Origin: Pterois miles
Lineage: Eukaryota > Chordata > Actinopteri > Perciformes > Scorpaenidae
Reading direction: 5' to 3'
NCBI GenBank assembly: GCA_947000775.1
Contig: CAMQGK010000110.1
Span: 23,285,501-23,349,500 of the forward strand
DNA length: 64,000 nucleotides
Below the pieces are notes generated by a model. The model was not told where the DNA came from, did no database searches, and was given only the letters and a program-made list of their open reading frames with translations. The position numbers were made by a program, and so were the translations under genes. This document shows, piece after piece, positions 9,938 through 21,397 of this stretch (its first letter is position 1; the number at the start of each line of letters is the position of its first letter).

Positions 9938-12900
9938 ATGCCACCCAGTGGTTTAGGTCTCTCAGACGGTATGCCATCCACACAGAGGTGGCCAGAGCAG
10001 GGATGGGCACTCTTACAGCTGTTGCTGGTGGCATCTTTCTCTCAGGCTGAGGAGCCTGTGTGCAGACTGAGAGGGGATCCTGAGGACCCCCAGCTATCGA
10101 AGGATGGAGACATTATGTTGGGGGGAATCTTCTCTTTACACAGCAGCTGGATAGACAGACAGGAAAGATACATGCACAAACCACTGCCACTGCAATGCAC
10201 CAGGTAAATTATAAATATATTTTAAATATCTAAAAGGAAGTCAATCTGAGTATTTAAAATGAGAAATATTGCTTGTTGTGTGTATTATACCATCAAATAT
10301 TTACATTTACGATACTATTGTTTCTGTTTCATGGACGAATGTCAACTATTCATAACTGTATGTATCTAGTTTGAATTTCAGAGGGTTCCAGTTTACGCAG
10401 GCGATGCTCTTTGCCATAGAGGAGATTAATAACAGCACAGACCTACTGCCTGGCCTCTCTGTGGGCTATAAGATATATGATGCCTGTGGCTCAATTGCCA
10501 GAAGTGTGAGGGTCGCACTGGCCTTGGCTAATAGTAATGAAGTAGAAACTGCACCCTCCGAGGCACCATGTACCAGACTTGCCCAGGTGCAGGCCATTAT
10601 GGGGGAGACCTCCTCCTCTCCTTGTATGGCGATAGCTACTGTCATTGGACCTTTTCATATCCCAATGGTGGGTATTATTAATCTATAATTCTTCTAGCTT
10701 GTTAGCAAAATAATTGTAGTTGGTTGTATGAATGTTTTATGTTTCACATCTTTCTTGAAATAATAAATATATATAAATATATTTTTTTTTCTTTCTTTTA
10801 GATCAGCCACTTTGCTACTTGTGCTTGTCTCAGCGATAAAACCAAGTACCCATCCTTCCTCAGAACAATACCCAGTGACTATTACCAGAGCAGAGCCCTG
10901 GCCCAGTTGGTAAAGCACTTTGGTTGGACTTGGGTTGGAGCTATTAGAACAAATGATGATTATGGCAATAATGGCATGGCCACATTCACAGAGACCGCCC
11001 AGCAGCTGGGCATCTGTCTGGAGTACTCTGTATCCTTCTTTAGAACGGATCCACAGGACAAACTACAAAAGATAATTGACATCATCAAGGCTTCGACCGC
11101 CAAGGTGATTGTTGCTTTCCTCTCCCACATGGATATGGATGTAATGCTACATGAGTTGTCTCACCACAACTTGACTGGGTACCAGTGGGTAGGCAGTGAG
11201 GGCTGGATATTTGATTCCCAAACTGCAGCCATGGATAGGCATCACATTCTGGATGGTGCCATAGGTCTGTCCATCCCCAAAGCATATGTCAGTGGCATGA
11301 GAGAGTTCATGCTGGATGTGAAGCCACTCAACTCATCTAGAAATGAAATGTTTACAGAGTTTTGGGAGACATTGTTTAGCTGTAAATTCAAGCAGTCTGC
11401 GTCTTCAGAGGGGAAACAGAGAAAATGTACTGGACATGAAGATCTGACTGGAATGCAAAACAGCTTCACTGATATGTCGCTCATGCCTATCTTTAACAAT
11501 GTCTATAAAGGAGTTTATGCTGTGGCCCACGCACTTCATAGCTTTCTGAGCTGTAACAAAACATGTAACAAGGTGCAGCTAGATCCATTTACGGTGAGTT
11601 GAACAGCAAAGACCTTAAAGTAGAGTTTTTATCAAGTTACACTAACAAGGAAAAGTGTTTACATTTTGTTAATACATTGTGACAGTCTGTCTATCATGAT
11701 GTCGAATAGGCCTAAATCTGCAGTGATGCAATTCTTCTCAGATTTTACAGCACATACAAAAGATTCAGTTCAAAACAAAGGAAGGCGACGAGGTTTACTT
11801 TAATGAGAACGGAGACCCAGCAGCAAAGTATGAAATTATAAACTGGCAGCCGACAGAAAATGGCATTGTGGACTTTGTCACAGTTGGTCTTCATGATGCA
11901 TCTTTACCTGCAGACAAACAGCTGAACCTGCAAAATAAGTCTCTAATTTGGGCACAGAACTCAAAACAGGTAAGACGCAATGTGACCACAGTAACTGTTA
12001 ATTACAGTCTGTTATTATAATTGTGTGACTGTTGTATCATAGTCATGTTTGGTTTTGCTGCATGAGATTTATAACAGAGGCTTACAAGGACAACGCCTTG
12101 TCAAAGTGAATGTCCAGACGTCTCATGGTTGTTTTATTCATGCAGGTGCCGTTGTCAGTTTGCAGTGAGAAGTGTCCTCCAGGAACTCGCAAGGTTCTCC
12201 AGAAAGGAAAGCCTGTCTGCTGCTATGACTGTCTGAGATGTGCAGAGGGAGAAATAAGCAACATTACAGGTGGAGTAACAGTATATCAGTAAAAATGTAT
12301 TAAAAGGTCATCAAAAGGTTAGTTAGGCCTACGGTATTTTCTCACCTCCTCTCAGCGGTATCTGAGCATACAGGATGGAAATGTGTTTGTGCAGCAGCAC
12401 TAAAAATTGACATTTGATAATGTTCTGTATACACTTTGACCCTTTAAAGTCATCACCAAGAAAAAAGCTTTCTTTAAATAGACCCACAGTATTTTCTTTT
12501 ATCAATGTAGGCCTTTACACCATAGGCCTTTTTACAGTAGGCTACTTTGAAAACATGTCAGAAATGATTAAAAATCATGCCAATATAATTTGTTTTCATC
12601 AAACATGAAATTGCATAACATTACATATCAACAAACAATGTCAACAGTAAAAGTTAATATGTTTTTTTGATTAAAAAAATGTAAATTTATCATCTAAGAA
12701 TCACTACTTTCACCAGAAAAGGACAATTCAACCGATTTTTAGACAATTATTTGGCCTTTATTAGACTTTTTTGTTTCAATTTATAATTCTGTTCAGTATG
12801 GCCTCTTAATCTGTGCTGTGTTGAAAAATATTTGATCAGAGTCCTCCTATCTGCTAACTTCCTGTAAGAAGGCGGACTGAACGGTAGAGATGGCTCAGTG

Positions 12901-13976
12901 TGGCTGAGACAACAATGTAGGACCCCTTTATACTGTATCTTATAAAGTGTAACTGTATAGAGGCTATCAATTTATTATCTGGTACTCATGTAGTATGTCT
13001 GCATAGAAAAGATGCAACATACGGACAAAACAAAAGATGACAACCCCTGCTCTAATATTATTTTTCAGATTCTATCACCTGTGTGCGATGCCACCCTGAG
13101 TTCTGGTCAAATGAGAGAAGAGATGCCTGTGTGAAGAAGGAGGCAGAGTTTCTATCATATGAAGAGATCATGGGAGCGCTGCTCACTGCGGCGTCTTTAT
13201 TTGGAACATGCATCACAGCTGTTGTGGCTTTCATTTTCTTCAGATACAGGAAAACTCCCATTGTCAGGGCCAACAACTCTGAGCTGAGCTTCCTGCTGCT
13301 CTTCTCCTTGACTCTGTGTTTCCTGTGCTCTCTGACCTTCATCGGCCGGCCCTCTGAGTGGTCCTGCATGCTGAGACACACGGCGTTCGGCATCACCTTC
13401 GTCCTCTGCATCTCTTGTGTTCTGGGGAAAACTATTGCCGTGTTAATGGCCTTCAGGTCCACACTTCCAGGTAGTAATGTGATGAAATGGTTCGGACCTG
13501 CACAGCAGAGGCTCAGTGTTCTGGGTTTCACTCTTATACAAGTTATCATATGTGTCCTCTGGTTAACAATTTCTCCTCCTTTTCCATTGAAGAATTTCAA
13601 GGAATTGAAGGACAAAATAATCTTAGAGTGTGCTCTGGGCTCAGCTGTGGGCTTCTGGGCTGTCCTTGGCTACATAGGACTTCTGGCCATGTTATGTTTC
13701 ATTCTTGCTTTTCTGGCTCGGAAGCTGCCTGATAATTTCAATGAAGCCAAATTTATCACGTTCAGCATGCTGATATTCTGCGCAGTCTGGATCACTTTCA
13801 TCCCAGCGTATGTCAGCTCTCCTGGCAAGTTCAGTGTTGCTGTGGAGATATTTGCTATTCTGGCCTCCAGTTTTGGACTGCTCATTTGTATTTTTATTCC
13901 TAAATGTTATATTATTTTACTGAAACCTGAGAGGAATACAAGAAAGAATATGATTGGGAAGGGGGCACCAAAATAA
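9938..13976 (+). CDS. OlfC/V2R-type olfactory receptor, gene 3 (intact)
   Basis: Six coding exons: 9938-10203, 10370-10667, 10802-11593, 11742-11969, 12146-12269 and 13069-13976, summing to 2616 nt (871 aa). A second in-frame ATG at 9971 sits closer to the hydrophobic core (WALLQLLLVASFSQA) and may be the true start (860 aa). Exon 2 has QAMLFAIEEINNSTDLLPGL and pocket block GETSSSPCM. Exon 3 has CACLSDKTKYPSFLRT, WTWVGAI and GSEGWIF, where most paralogues have AWIT. Exon 4 ends the flytrap domain, exon 5 is Cys-rich, and exon 6 carries the seven helices ending at a stop at 13976. All donors are GT and all acceptors AG. The exon 2 acceptor at 10369 has a weak pyrimidine tract; an alternative AG lies 11 bp downstream. 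Intron 5 is long, about 800 bp. Confidence 0.92.
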
Positions 13977-13980
13977 TTCT

Positions 13981-13983
<3 letters not shown>

Positions 13984-14022
<39 letters not shown>
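13984..14022. repeat. (AT)n microsatellite
   Basis: Pure AT run just after the gene 3 stop codon. Confidence 0.95.
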
Positions 14023-14026
<4 letters not shown>

Positions 14027-14182
14027 AAAATGATTAATTAATTAATTAATTACTAATTAATTCATTGTCCTAATATTTTTTTTTTTTTTTTTTACTTAAG
14101 GAAAAGCCATACTTTTATTTGGCACTTTTCTAAAAGGTCTGTGATTTTTTTGAAAATTAGACATCTACGTAAACATGTAATC

Positions 14183-14188
14183 AATAAA
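14183..14188 (+). terminator. Candidate polyadenylation signal of gene 3
   Basis: AATAAA about 207 bp after the gene 3 stop. Confidence 0.35.
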
Positions 14189-14388
14189 ACCTTTAAGAAC
14201 AAATCATAAAAAATAGCCTTATTCCTTACTGATTTCACAACATTTGATACCATTTTTAAAACTGTAAGCAAAAAATAAATCCATATTTTCACAGACAAAA
14301 ACATCTTTGGCTTAACTTGTTTGGTTTCCTCTGGTCTCCTGAGGTGTGAGTTCAAGCCATAATAACTTCCCCCTTGTTGTTGACGGTG

Positions 14389-14395
14389 TATAAAG
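14389..14395 (+). promoter_or_regulatory. TATA box of gene 4
   Basis: TATAAAG, 61 bp before the ATG at 14450. Confidence 0.65.
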
Positions 14396-14449
14396 CTGTG
14401 CTGTGGGCCATAGAGCCGACTGGCTCGGTCTGGAGAGCAGAGCAGAGCT

Positions 14450-17400
14450 ATGCCATTGTCAAGGCTGCTCCTCATGGTTCTGCTAATGGGGAAGGGGGAC
14501 TCTTTGTGCCGACTGCAAGGCTCAGCACAACCACCTGAACTGGCCCAAGATGGTGATCTGGTTATCGGGGGCATATTTTCATTTCGCACAGGGCAGGATT
14601 ATGTAATTAACACGTTTCAGACGCTTCCAGAAGTACGAAAATGCAAAAAGTATGTATTATTATGTTTACTTTAAATGGTATATGTATCTTGTATTGTTTT
14701 GGGATATTAACACAAAGGTCTACTATATTATTTCATCACCCCAGCTTCAATTTCAGAGAATTCAAATTTGCACAAGCAGTGATATTTGCCATAAATGAGA
14801 TCAACAAAAATCCTGATTTGCTCCCTGACGTTAAACTTGGCTACAAGATATATGATAACTGTGGAACTATGGACATACTGAGAGCTGCGCTGGCACTGGT
14901 GAGTGGACAGAAGAGAGAAGTCAGTGACGACAACTGCACCAACACAGAGACAGTGCAAGCCATCTTGGGACATTCAGGCTCGAGACCAACTATTGCATTT
15001 GCACGAGCTGTCGGAAGGTTTCATATACCTGTGGTAAGGTCATTACAGTTAGTGTGGAGTGTCATTTAACTTGTGTTAAGTGTGCTGTTGGAAATGTTTA
15101 CTGTTTGTTATGATGTTCTGCACAATTTTAAGCTAAATGGTCATCATGGAAGCGTGTCACATTTTGCTCTGTCATGTTTGTTCAATTTTTTCTGCAGATC
15201 AGCCATTTTGCCACCTGTGCCTGTCTGAGCAACAGGAAAGAGTATCCCACTTTTTTCAGAACTATTCCCAGTGACTACTACCAGAGCAGAGCACTGGCAA
15301 AGCTGGTCAAACACTTTGGTTGGACCTGGATTGGGGCTCTAGCTGTGAATAACGAATATGGCCTCAATGGAATAGCCGCATTTACCCAAGCTGCGCAAGG
15401 ATATGGTGTGTGCATTGAGTACTCTGAAGCGTTTTCATCCTCAGATCCGCCTGATACCCTGCAGAGAATAATAGAGATCATTAAGCATGCCACTTCCAAA
15501 GTGATCATGGCTTTTATGTCTCACAGAGAAATTAAGTTGCTGGCCACTGAGTTGTACAAGCTGAACATTACAGGACTGCAGTGGGTTGGCAGCGACGCCT
15601 GGATCACGGATCACTCTCTGACTGACAGCGAGGGGCACAGCATCCTGGTGGGCTCTCTAGGCTTCACTGTCAGCAAAGCTAATATCCCGGGGCTGGAGGA
15701 GCACCTGAGGCGGCTCCACCCCTCACAGTTTCCCGACAGTCAGTTTGTCAGAGATTTCTGGGAAGACGTGTTTGACTGCACTCTGAACGACACAGCAGAC
15801 ACACAAAGAAAGCCATGCAGCGGCTCTGAGAGCCTGCAGAACGTCGAATCAACGTTTACTGATGTGTCTGAGCTGAGATTCACCAATAACGTGTACAAGT
15901 CAGTTTACGCAGTCGCTCATGCTCTCGACAACCTGATCAAATGTGAGGAGGGTAAGGGGCCGTTTTCAAATGGGAGCTGTGCTGATACCAAACATATTCA
16001 ACCACAGCAGGTGAGGAGCTGTAAGTTCAAACGTGACAGCGTGATAACAGAAGGAATCTGCCATTTAATCTCTGTGTAATTTCTTCACAATAGGTCTTGC
16101 AGTATCTCAACACTGTGGATTTCACAACTGAGGGAGGAGAGAGAGTTTATTTTGACAGTAATGGAGACTCACCGGCAAGATATGAACTTGTTAATATACA
16201 AATGACATACAAAGGAACCATGGAAGGAGTAACAGTCGGCATATATGATGCTTCTTTTCCAGAGATTCATCAGTTTATTATGAATAACATGTCAGTTGTC
16301 TGGGGAAATGGACTGACTAAGGTAAAGCAGATGCTGGATGGCACTGATTTATTGAAAATAAAAATAAAAACCTTGATATGGATGTTGACTTTTACATCTT
16401 TGATGAATTGTGTTTGTGTGTAGGAGGCTCCTGTGTCAGTCTGCAGCGAGAGCTGTCTCCCAGGAACTCGTAAGGTCCTCCACAAAGGAAAGCCAGTCTG
16501 CTGTTATAATTGTATACCCTGTCCAGCAGGCGAGATCAGTAATTTAACAGGTAAATAAACACTGTACCAGTATTTCATTTGCTCTTAGAAATGCAAACAT
16601 ATACACATTATCACATGAAGGGAAAAAACACAGGCAGTTTGACCTCTGAAACCTTAACTTTAATTTATACTCCACAATTCTCTGTTTTTTCTTTTATTTT
16701 GCAGATTCAATACACTGTATGAAATGCCCACCTGAGTACTGGTCCAACAAGCAGAGGGATGGCTGCACTCGCAAAGCAGTAGAATTTTTAGCATATGATG
16801 AAATCCTGGGAACAATGTTAGCCTTATTTTCTCTGTTGGGAGTTTGTCTAACGATGCTCACAGTGCTAGTCTTCTACGGCCACAAAGAAACCCCCGTAGT
16901 ACGAGCCAACAACTCTGAGCTGAGCTTCCTGCTGCTCTTCTCCTTGACTCTGTGTTTCCTGTGCTCTCTGACCTTCATCGGCCGGCCCTCTGAGTGGTCC
17001 TGCATGCTGCGACACACGGCGTTCGGCATCACCTTCGTCCTCTGCATCTCTTGTGTTCTGGGGAAAACTATAGTGGTGTTGATGGCCTTTAAAGCGACAC
17101 TTCCAGGTAGTAATGTGATGAAATGGTTCGGACCTGCACAGCAGAGGCTCAGTGTTCTGGCTTTCACTCTCATACAGGTTTTAATTTGCATTCTTTGGTT
17201 GACAATCAGCCCTCCTTATCCTTTTAATAATATGTTGCTCTATAAAGACAGAATCATTTTAGAGTGTAATCTTGGCTCACCTGTAGGGTTCTGGGTCGTG
17301 TTAGGGTACATAGGACTTCTAGCTGTATTCTGTTTTGTACTCGCTTTTTTAGCACGGACGCTGCCTGATAATTTCAATGAAGCTAAATTCATCACCTTCA

Positions 17401-17624
17401 GCATGCTGATATTCTGTGCAGTCTGGATCACATTTATCCCAGCGTATGTCAGCTCTCCTGGGAAGTTCACTGTGGCTGTGGAGATATTTGCTATTTTAGC
17501 CTCCAGTTATGGACTCCTTTTCTGCATTTTTCTGCCAAAATGTTACATCATTTTGTTCAGGCCCGAGCAGAACACTAAAAAACACATAATGGGAAAGGCA
17601 TCTAATAAAGATATTCGTTATTAA
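14450..17624 (+). CDS. OlfC/V2R-type olfactory receptor, gene 4 (intact)
   Basis: Exons 14450-14649, 14745-15033, 15198-16010, 16094-16321, 16427-16550 and 16705-17624, summing to 2574 nt (857 aa), all with GT donors and AG acceptors. Exon 1 encodes the signal peptide MPLSRLLLMVLLMGKGDS. Exon 2 has FAINEIN and pocket block GHSGSRPTI. Exon 3 has CACLSNRKEYPTFFRT, WTWIGAL and GSDAWIT. Exon 5 has SVCSESCLPG. Exon 6 has the seven helices and the family blocks GRPSEWSCML and FNEAKFITFSML. The exon 5 acceptor was set at 16426, giving the family's constant 124 nt; a second AG three bases upstream would add one codon. Gene 4 is the closest paralogue of gene 5: their promoters, signal peptides and a long tract of exon 3 match. 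Confidence 0.93.
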
Positions 17625-18148
17625 CCATTTCCCAAATAATGTGTAATGTAGTTTTTCTCTTTTACAACCAAAATGTCAGTCAAAGAAAGGTCCCCAAATA
17701 CATAGTGAAAAATCTGGTTTACTGGTATGGCTACCAGACTATGCAAGAAAAACAATGGAGTCAGCCAAAGGGGAATGGGTGCAACAGATGGCATTTAGAT
17801 ATCTCTGATCAGAGTGCATTGTACACCAGTCTATACTGCACGACAGAAAAACAAGCTTGCAGAGACTTCAGGTAGTTTATAATGATGCTATGACTATATA
17901 ATATTATTGAAGAGGCCTGGTGGTGCAAATGAAACATTTGTGGCTGCAGGAGTCAATATTACAATTTATTGGCTGCCTTAATCATCCTGGGTTTATCAAA
18001 TATAAGGTGTAATACTACACGATCCCAGCTGTGGAGATATAAATATACTTGTCTCTTTTTAAGACACTGATTTATATTTTTTAATAAACCATGACTTTTT
18101 AGTTTATTCCATGTCATGTCTATTCTTTTATCTGGACCTTGGGCTAAT
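17625..18148. other. 3' flank of gene 4
   Basis: No coding signal seen; likely includes the 3' untranslated region. Confidence 0.4.
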
Positions 18149-18154
18149 AATAAA
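18149..18154 (+). terminator. Candidate polyadenylation signal of gene 4
   Basis: AATAAA about 525 bp after the gene 4 stop. Confidence 0.3.
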
Positions 18155-18223
18155 GTTTTAATTAATTGATTATAACACAACATTTATTCATAACTACTAC
18201 CAGCCCTCCCCTTCCCGCAATCA

Positions 18224-18257
18224 CTCACACACAAGCACACCCACACACCCACACACA

Positions 18258-18304
<47 letters not shown>
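18224..18304. repeat. (CA)n microsatellite
   Basis: Imperfect, then perfect, CA dinucleotide run. Confidence 0.95.
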
Positions 18305-18306
<2 letters not shown>

Positions 18307-18682
18307 AAATCTGACATAACACATACGCAGAGTGAAGATTTATTCACTGTATAATATATTTCCCTACATCATGAACAATTATGTACGAAGTAAAGAAGAA
18401 GAAAACTGTTTGGCTCCAAATGGGCTGCAGCAAGAGCACATTATTTTTAAAATAAAATGTCCATGCTTGTCTATAGCCAAATTTCATTTCCTGTTAATTG
18501 ATATTTGATAGATATGAAAAAAACAAACATTTATTGTGTAAATTGTATACATAGTAGACACATCAAGAGGTTATTTTCTTAATATCCATCACTTCTGGAC
18601 AAATACAATGAACTTGGTGTGCAAAGGCAATAAACACAAGATATGTGAGCTGCATGGTACCACTTTTTAATCTTTATTACAG

Positions 18683-19131
18683 TTTAAAGGGATAGATTTG
18701 GTGTTTTGAAGTGGGATTGTATGAGACGCTTATCCATAGTGAGTGATTGGTTAGTTTGCTGGTGCAACTGGTGCGACTGGTGCGACGTTGGTGAATCCGA
18801 ACTAACCAAAGTGACACAAGGACATGAACGAACTAACCAAGTGAGGTAGCGGTAGACCAGCAACTCCTGCGTTCTGCAAGGTAAAACTACTGTTTGTTTG
18901 TTTTTTGTTTGTTTTTTTTCAATAGAGTCTGGTTGCATTTCAAGTAAATAATGGCTTCAGTTCCCTGTCAGAAACATAGACTGTATAGCTGTCTCACAGC
19001 AAGGTAAACTGGCAAAAATGTTAAATATAGCATACACTTAAACTGATATGGATTTTGTTGGGTGGACTATGGATCAGTAGCTCAAATACCTCTTACAACC
19101 TCACTTCAAAACAACCAAACTATCCCTTTAA
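18683..19131. mobile_element. TTAA-flanked MITE
   Basis: The left end, TTTAAAGGGATAGATTTGG followed by TGTTTTGAAGTG, matches the reverse complement of the right end, TTAAAGGGATAGTTTGG followed by TTGTTTTGAAGTG. That makes terminal inverted repeats of about 30 bp with few mismatches. TTAA at both termini fits the target site of piggyBac-type elements. There is no coding capacity. Confidence 0.75.
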
Positions 19132-19247
19132 GTACAATGTATGCAAACTGCACAATTAAAAGATATTTGGTCTGTAATTTATAGCATTTCTTATTCTACC
19201 ATTAATAGTTTCTATTTCTCCCTTTTGTAATTAGATTTAATCAGATT

Positions 19248-19345
19248 AAAGGATAGGTTCAAATTTTCCCAAGTGGGCCTACCCACATGCCCCTATGTAC
19301 ACTGAAAGACTTATTAGTCCAAGTAATCATTCCTCCAGTCTATCC
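19248..19345. repeat. Fragment of a second MITE-like fish repeat
   Basis: AAAGGATAGGTTCAAATTTT, then TACACTGAAAGACTTATTAG and AAGTAATCATTCCTCC, resemble one arm of an abundant fish foldback repeat. Only one arm was recognised. Confidence 0.4.
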
Positions 19346-21343
19346 TGAATATAATGTACACCCAATTGTTAAAATATTGCTGATAGTCATAAATTTTTTG
19401 ACATTTTGGGCTCTGCTTGTCAGACTAAATCGGAGTTGCACCTGTTCATGCTTAACATCCACAACCGTGCTTCCTCTCAGCTTCATTTTTAGCTTTAATA
19501 ATGTTTTGTAACTGATGCAAATCAATACAAGATAAAAAAAAACAGCATAGTGCATAAAGGGTTTATGAAGAGGAAGTAAATTAAAATTGTATTTCCCTTC
19601 ACAGTGGTACTCAAGTTCAAATACACAATGATGCAACACAGCTGAAATAAAGGTTACACATGACTATACACACAAAAACAACACAGAGAACAACTGTGGA
19701 AGATAAATAAGTCCCCATCTGTTGTAAGCATGACTTTATTACCCAGTGGCTTGACTCCAGAGGGAAAGCACCAGCAGAGCCTGAAACATGCACACTAGAG
19801 ATTAAACGCAGACCGCTTCATCCTTTTACACAACAACAGGAACAACAGGTGGCATATTGCTTCAAGCAGAAAAATAGGCTCTATCTTAATTAACATCCTT
19901 GTCACAACATGCAAATACTACAATTTAAATCAATTAGGGGTTTGTTTTGATCCTTCTCTTCCTACCTTGTTTATTGTTTTTCTTTTCTCCTCTTAGCTAG
20001 AGTTCAGGTCTGCTGTACTATGGCAGCATTTGGCTGATCAGCAAACTAAAATAAATGTTGCATTCAAACCATTTGGCACTATGTTATAAATGTTTAATGT
20101 CACTGTTGTTCATGTATTGAATTACTTGCTCTCTAGTTAGAGAGCCATGAAGGCCCTAAATCTCCCATCTAACGTCTCTCAATATGTGTCCATAAGCACT
20201 TAGATCCACACATAAGGCAATATTATGACTCATCATTCATAGGTGTTGGGTTATATAGTTTCATTGTTTTTGGTATGCAGTGAAAACTTGATCACCTAAC
20301 TAGCCATTAAATATATTACTGAAGTAAAAAGTTTGTTTTGTTTTTTTTTACTCCATAAACTGCATACATGAATTGGACGTCATCATTGGTTTGTGGACTA
20401 CCTCAGTGCTGGAATAGGGGTACAAGACTCCCCCATTTTCAGGTGTCATTTAATAAAGTGTATAAGTCTAAGCCTATGGGGTCTAACGTGTTGGACCTTT
20501 ACCAAATCAACCACTGAATAGCTTAATTCAAATGATATCAGAGTGATTTGACATCTAGCCTGCCACAGTCTAGTTAGGTCCACCACAGTTTCATAATGAA
20601 CAGAAAATATTAACAGGTGGGGTCCACCTGGGTCAACACGGCGAGTCAGGGACGGCCGCTCTGTGTGGGAGAATCCCTTTTCGGGACCTCTGGTGCTGGC
20701 TGGCCCTCGTCGGGCACATTTCTTGCAGTATGCCACAACAGGCTCTAGGTCAGCTTGGGATGGCCCAGGGGGAAGGTGACTTGTGGTTCTGGCTGTGAGT
20801 TTTAGAGCACTCCATGCCCGGACTTAGCTGCTTCCTGGGGCCATGGCCTTAGTGCTCTCTGTGCCTTCTCTCTGTGTTAGGGGCCTCCCGGCACAAGTGT
20901 CAGGTTGGGATGGGGACTGTCCTCAGTGTGTCAGGGGTCTCTGGTGATGTTGGTAACCCACCTGACCTGTCTTCAAGTATGGACATTGTCTCATTTACCA
21001 TGGGTGTAACTTCTTTCCCCTGTCATCACCATTCATATCTACACAAACACTTTGTTTATGATTAAATAATTTATAGGGCACAAAATTGTTTACAAAAGCA
21101 CAAAGTTTTTCATATATGAAAATGTGATTTCCTTGTCAATGAAGTCTGGGATAGAAGATATGGATTTCAACTAAATAAATGATCTACCGATACCAGATTT
21201 TTCCCACTGCATACTCTTCTATTACCATACGCCACACACACTTTTCCTTTGTTCCCTGGGGGGGGGCTCCTCATGTGCTTTGCACTCTAAAGCTGCAGGT
21301 CCATACATATGACATGGACATGCACTAAGGCCTGTCAACATGG
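19346..21343. other. Intergenic, no gene seen
   Basis: Mostly AT-rich. A GC-richer stretch at about 20590-20980 has a 96-codon minus-strand frame with no domain I recognise; it may be a relic of a mobile element. Confidence 0.35.
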
Positions 21344-21350
21344 TATAAAG
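21344..21350 (+). promoter_or_regulatory. TATA box of gene 5
   Basis: TATAAAG, 54 bp before the ATG at 21398, in nearly the same setting as gene 4. Confidence 0.65.
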
Positions 21351-21397
21351 ACTGACACGGAGACAGAGTTAAAGAGGCCAGTCTGCAGAGCGGAGCA

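Noticed and set aside
20446..20736. 96-codon minus-strand frame in a GC-richer patch
   Set aside because: No recognised domain, no splice or promoter context. Possibly a mobile-element relic, but I cannot support that.
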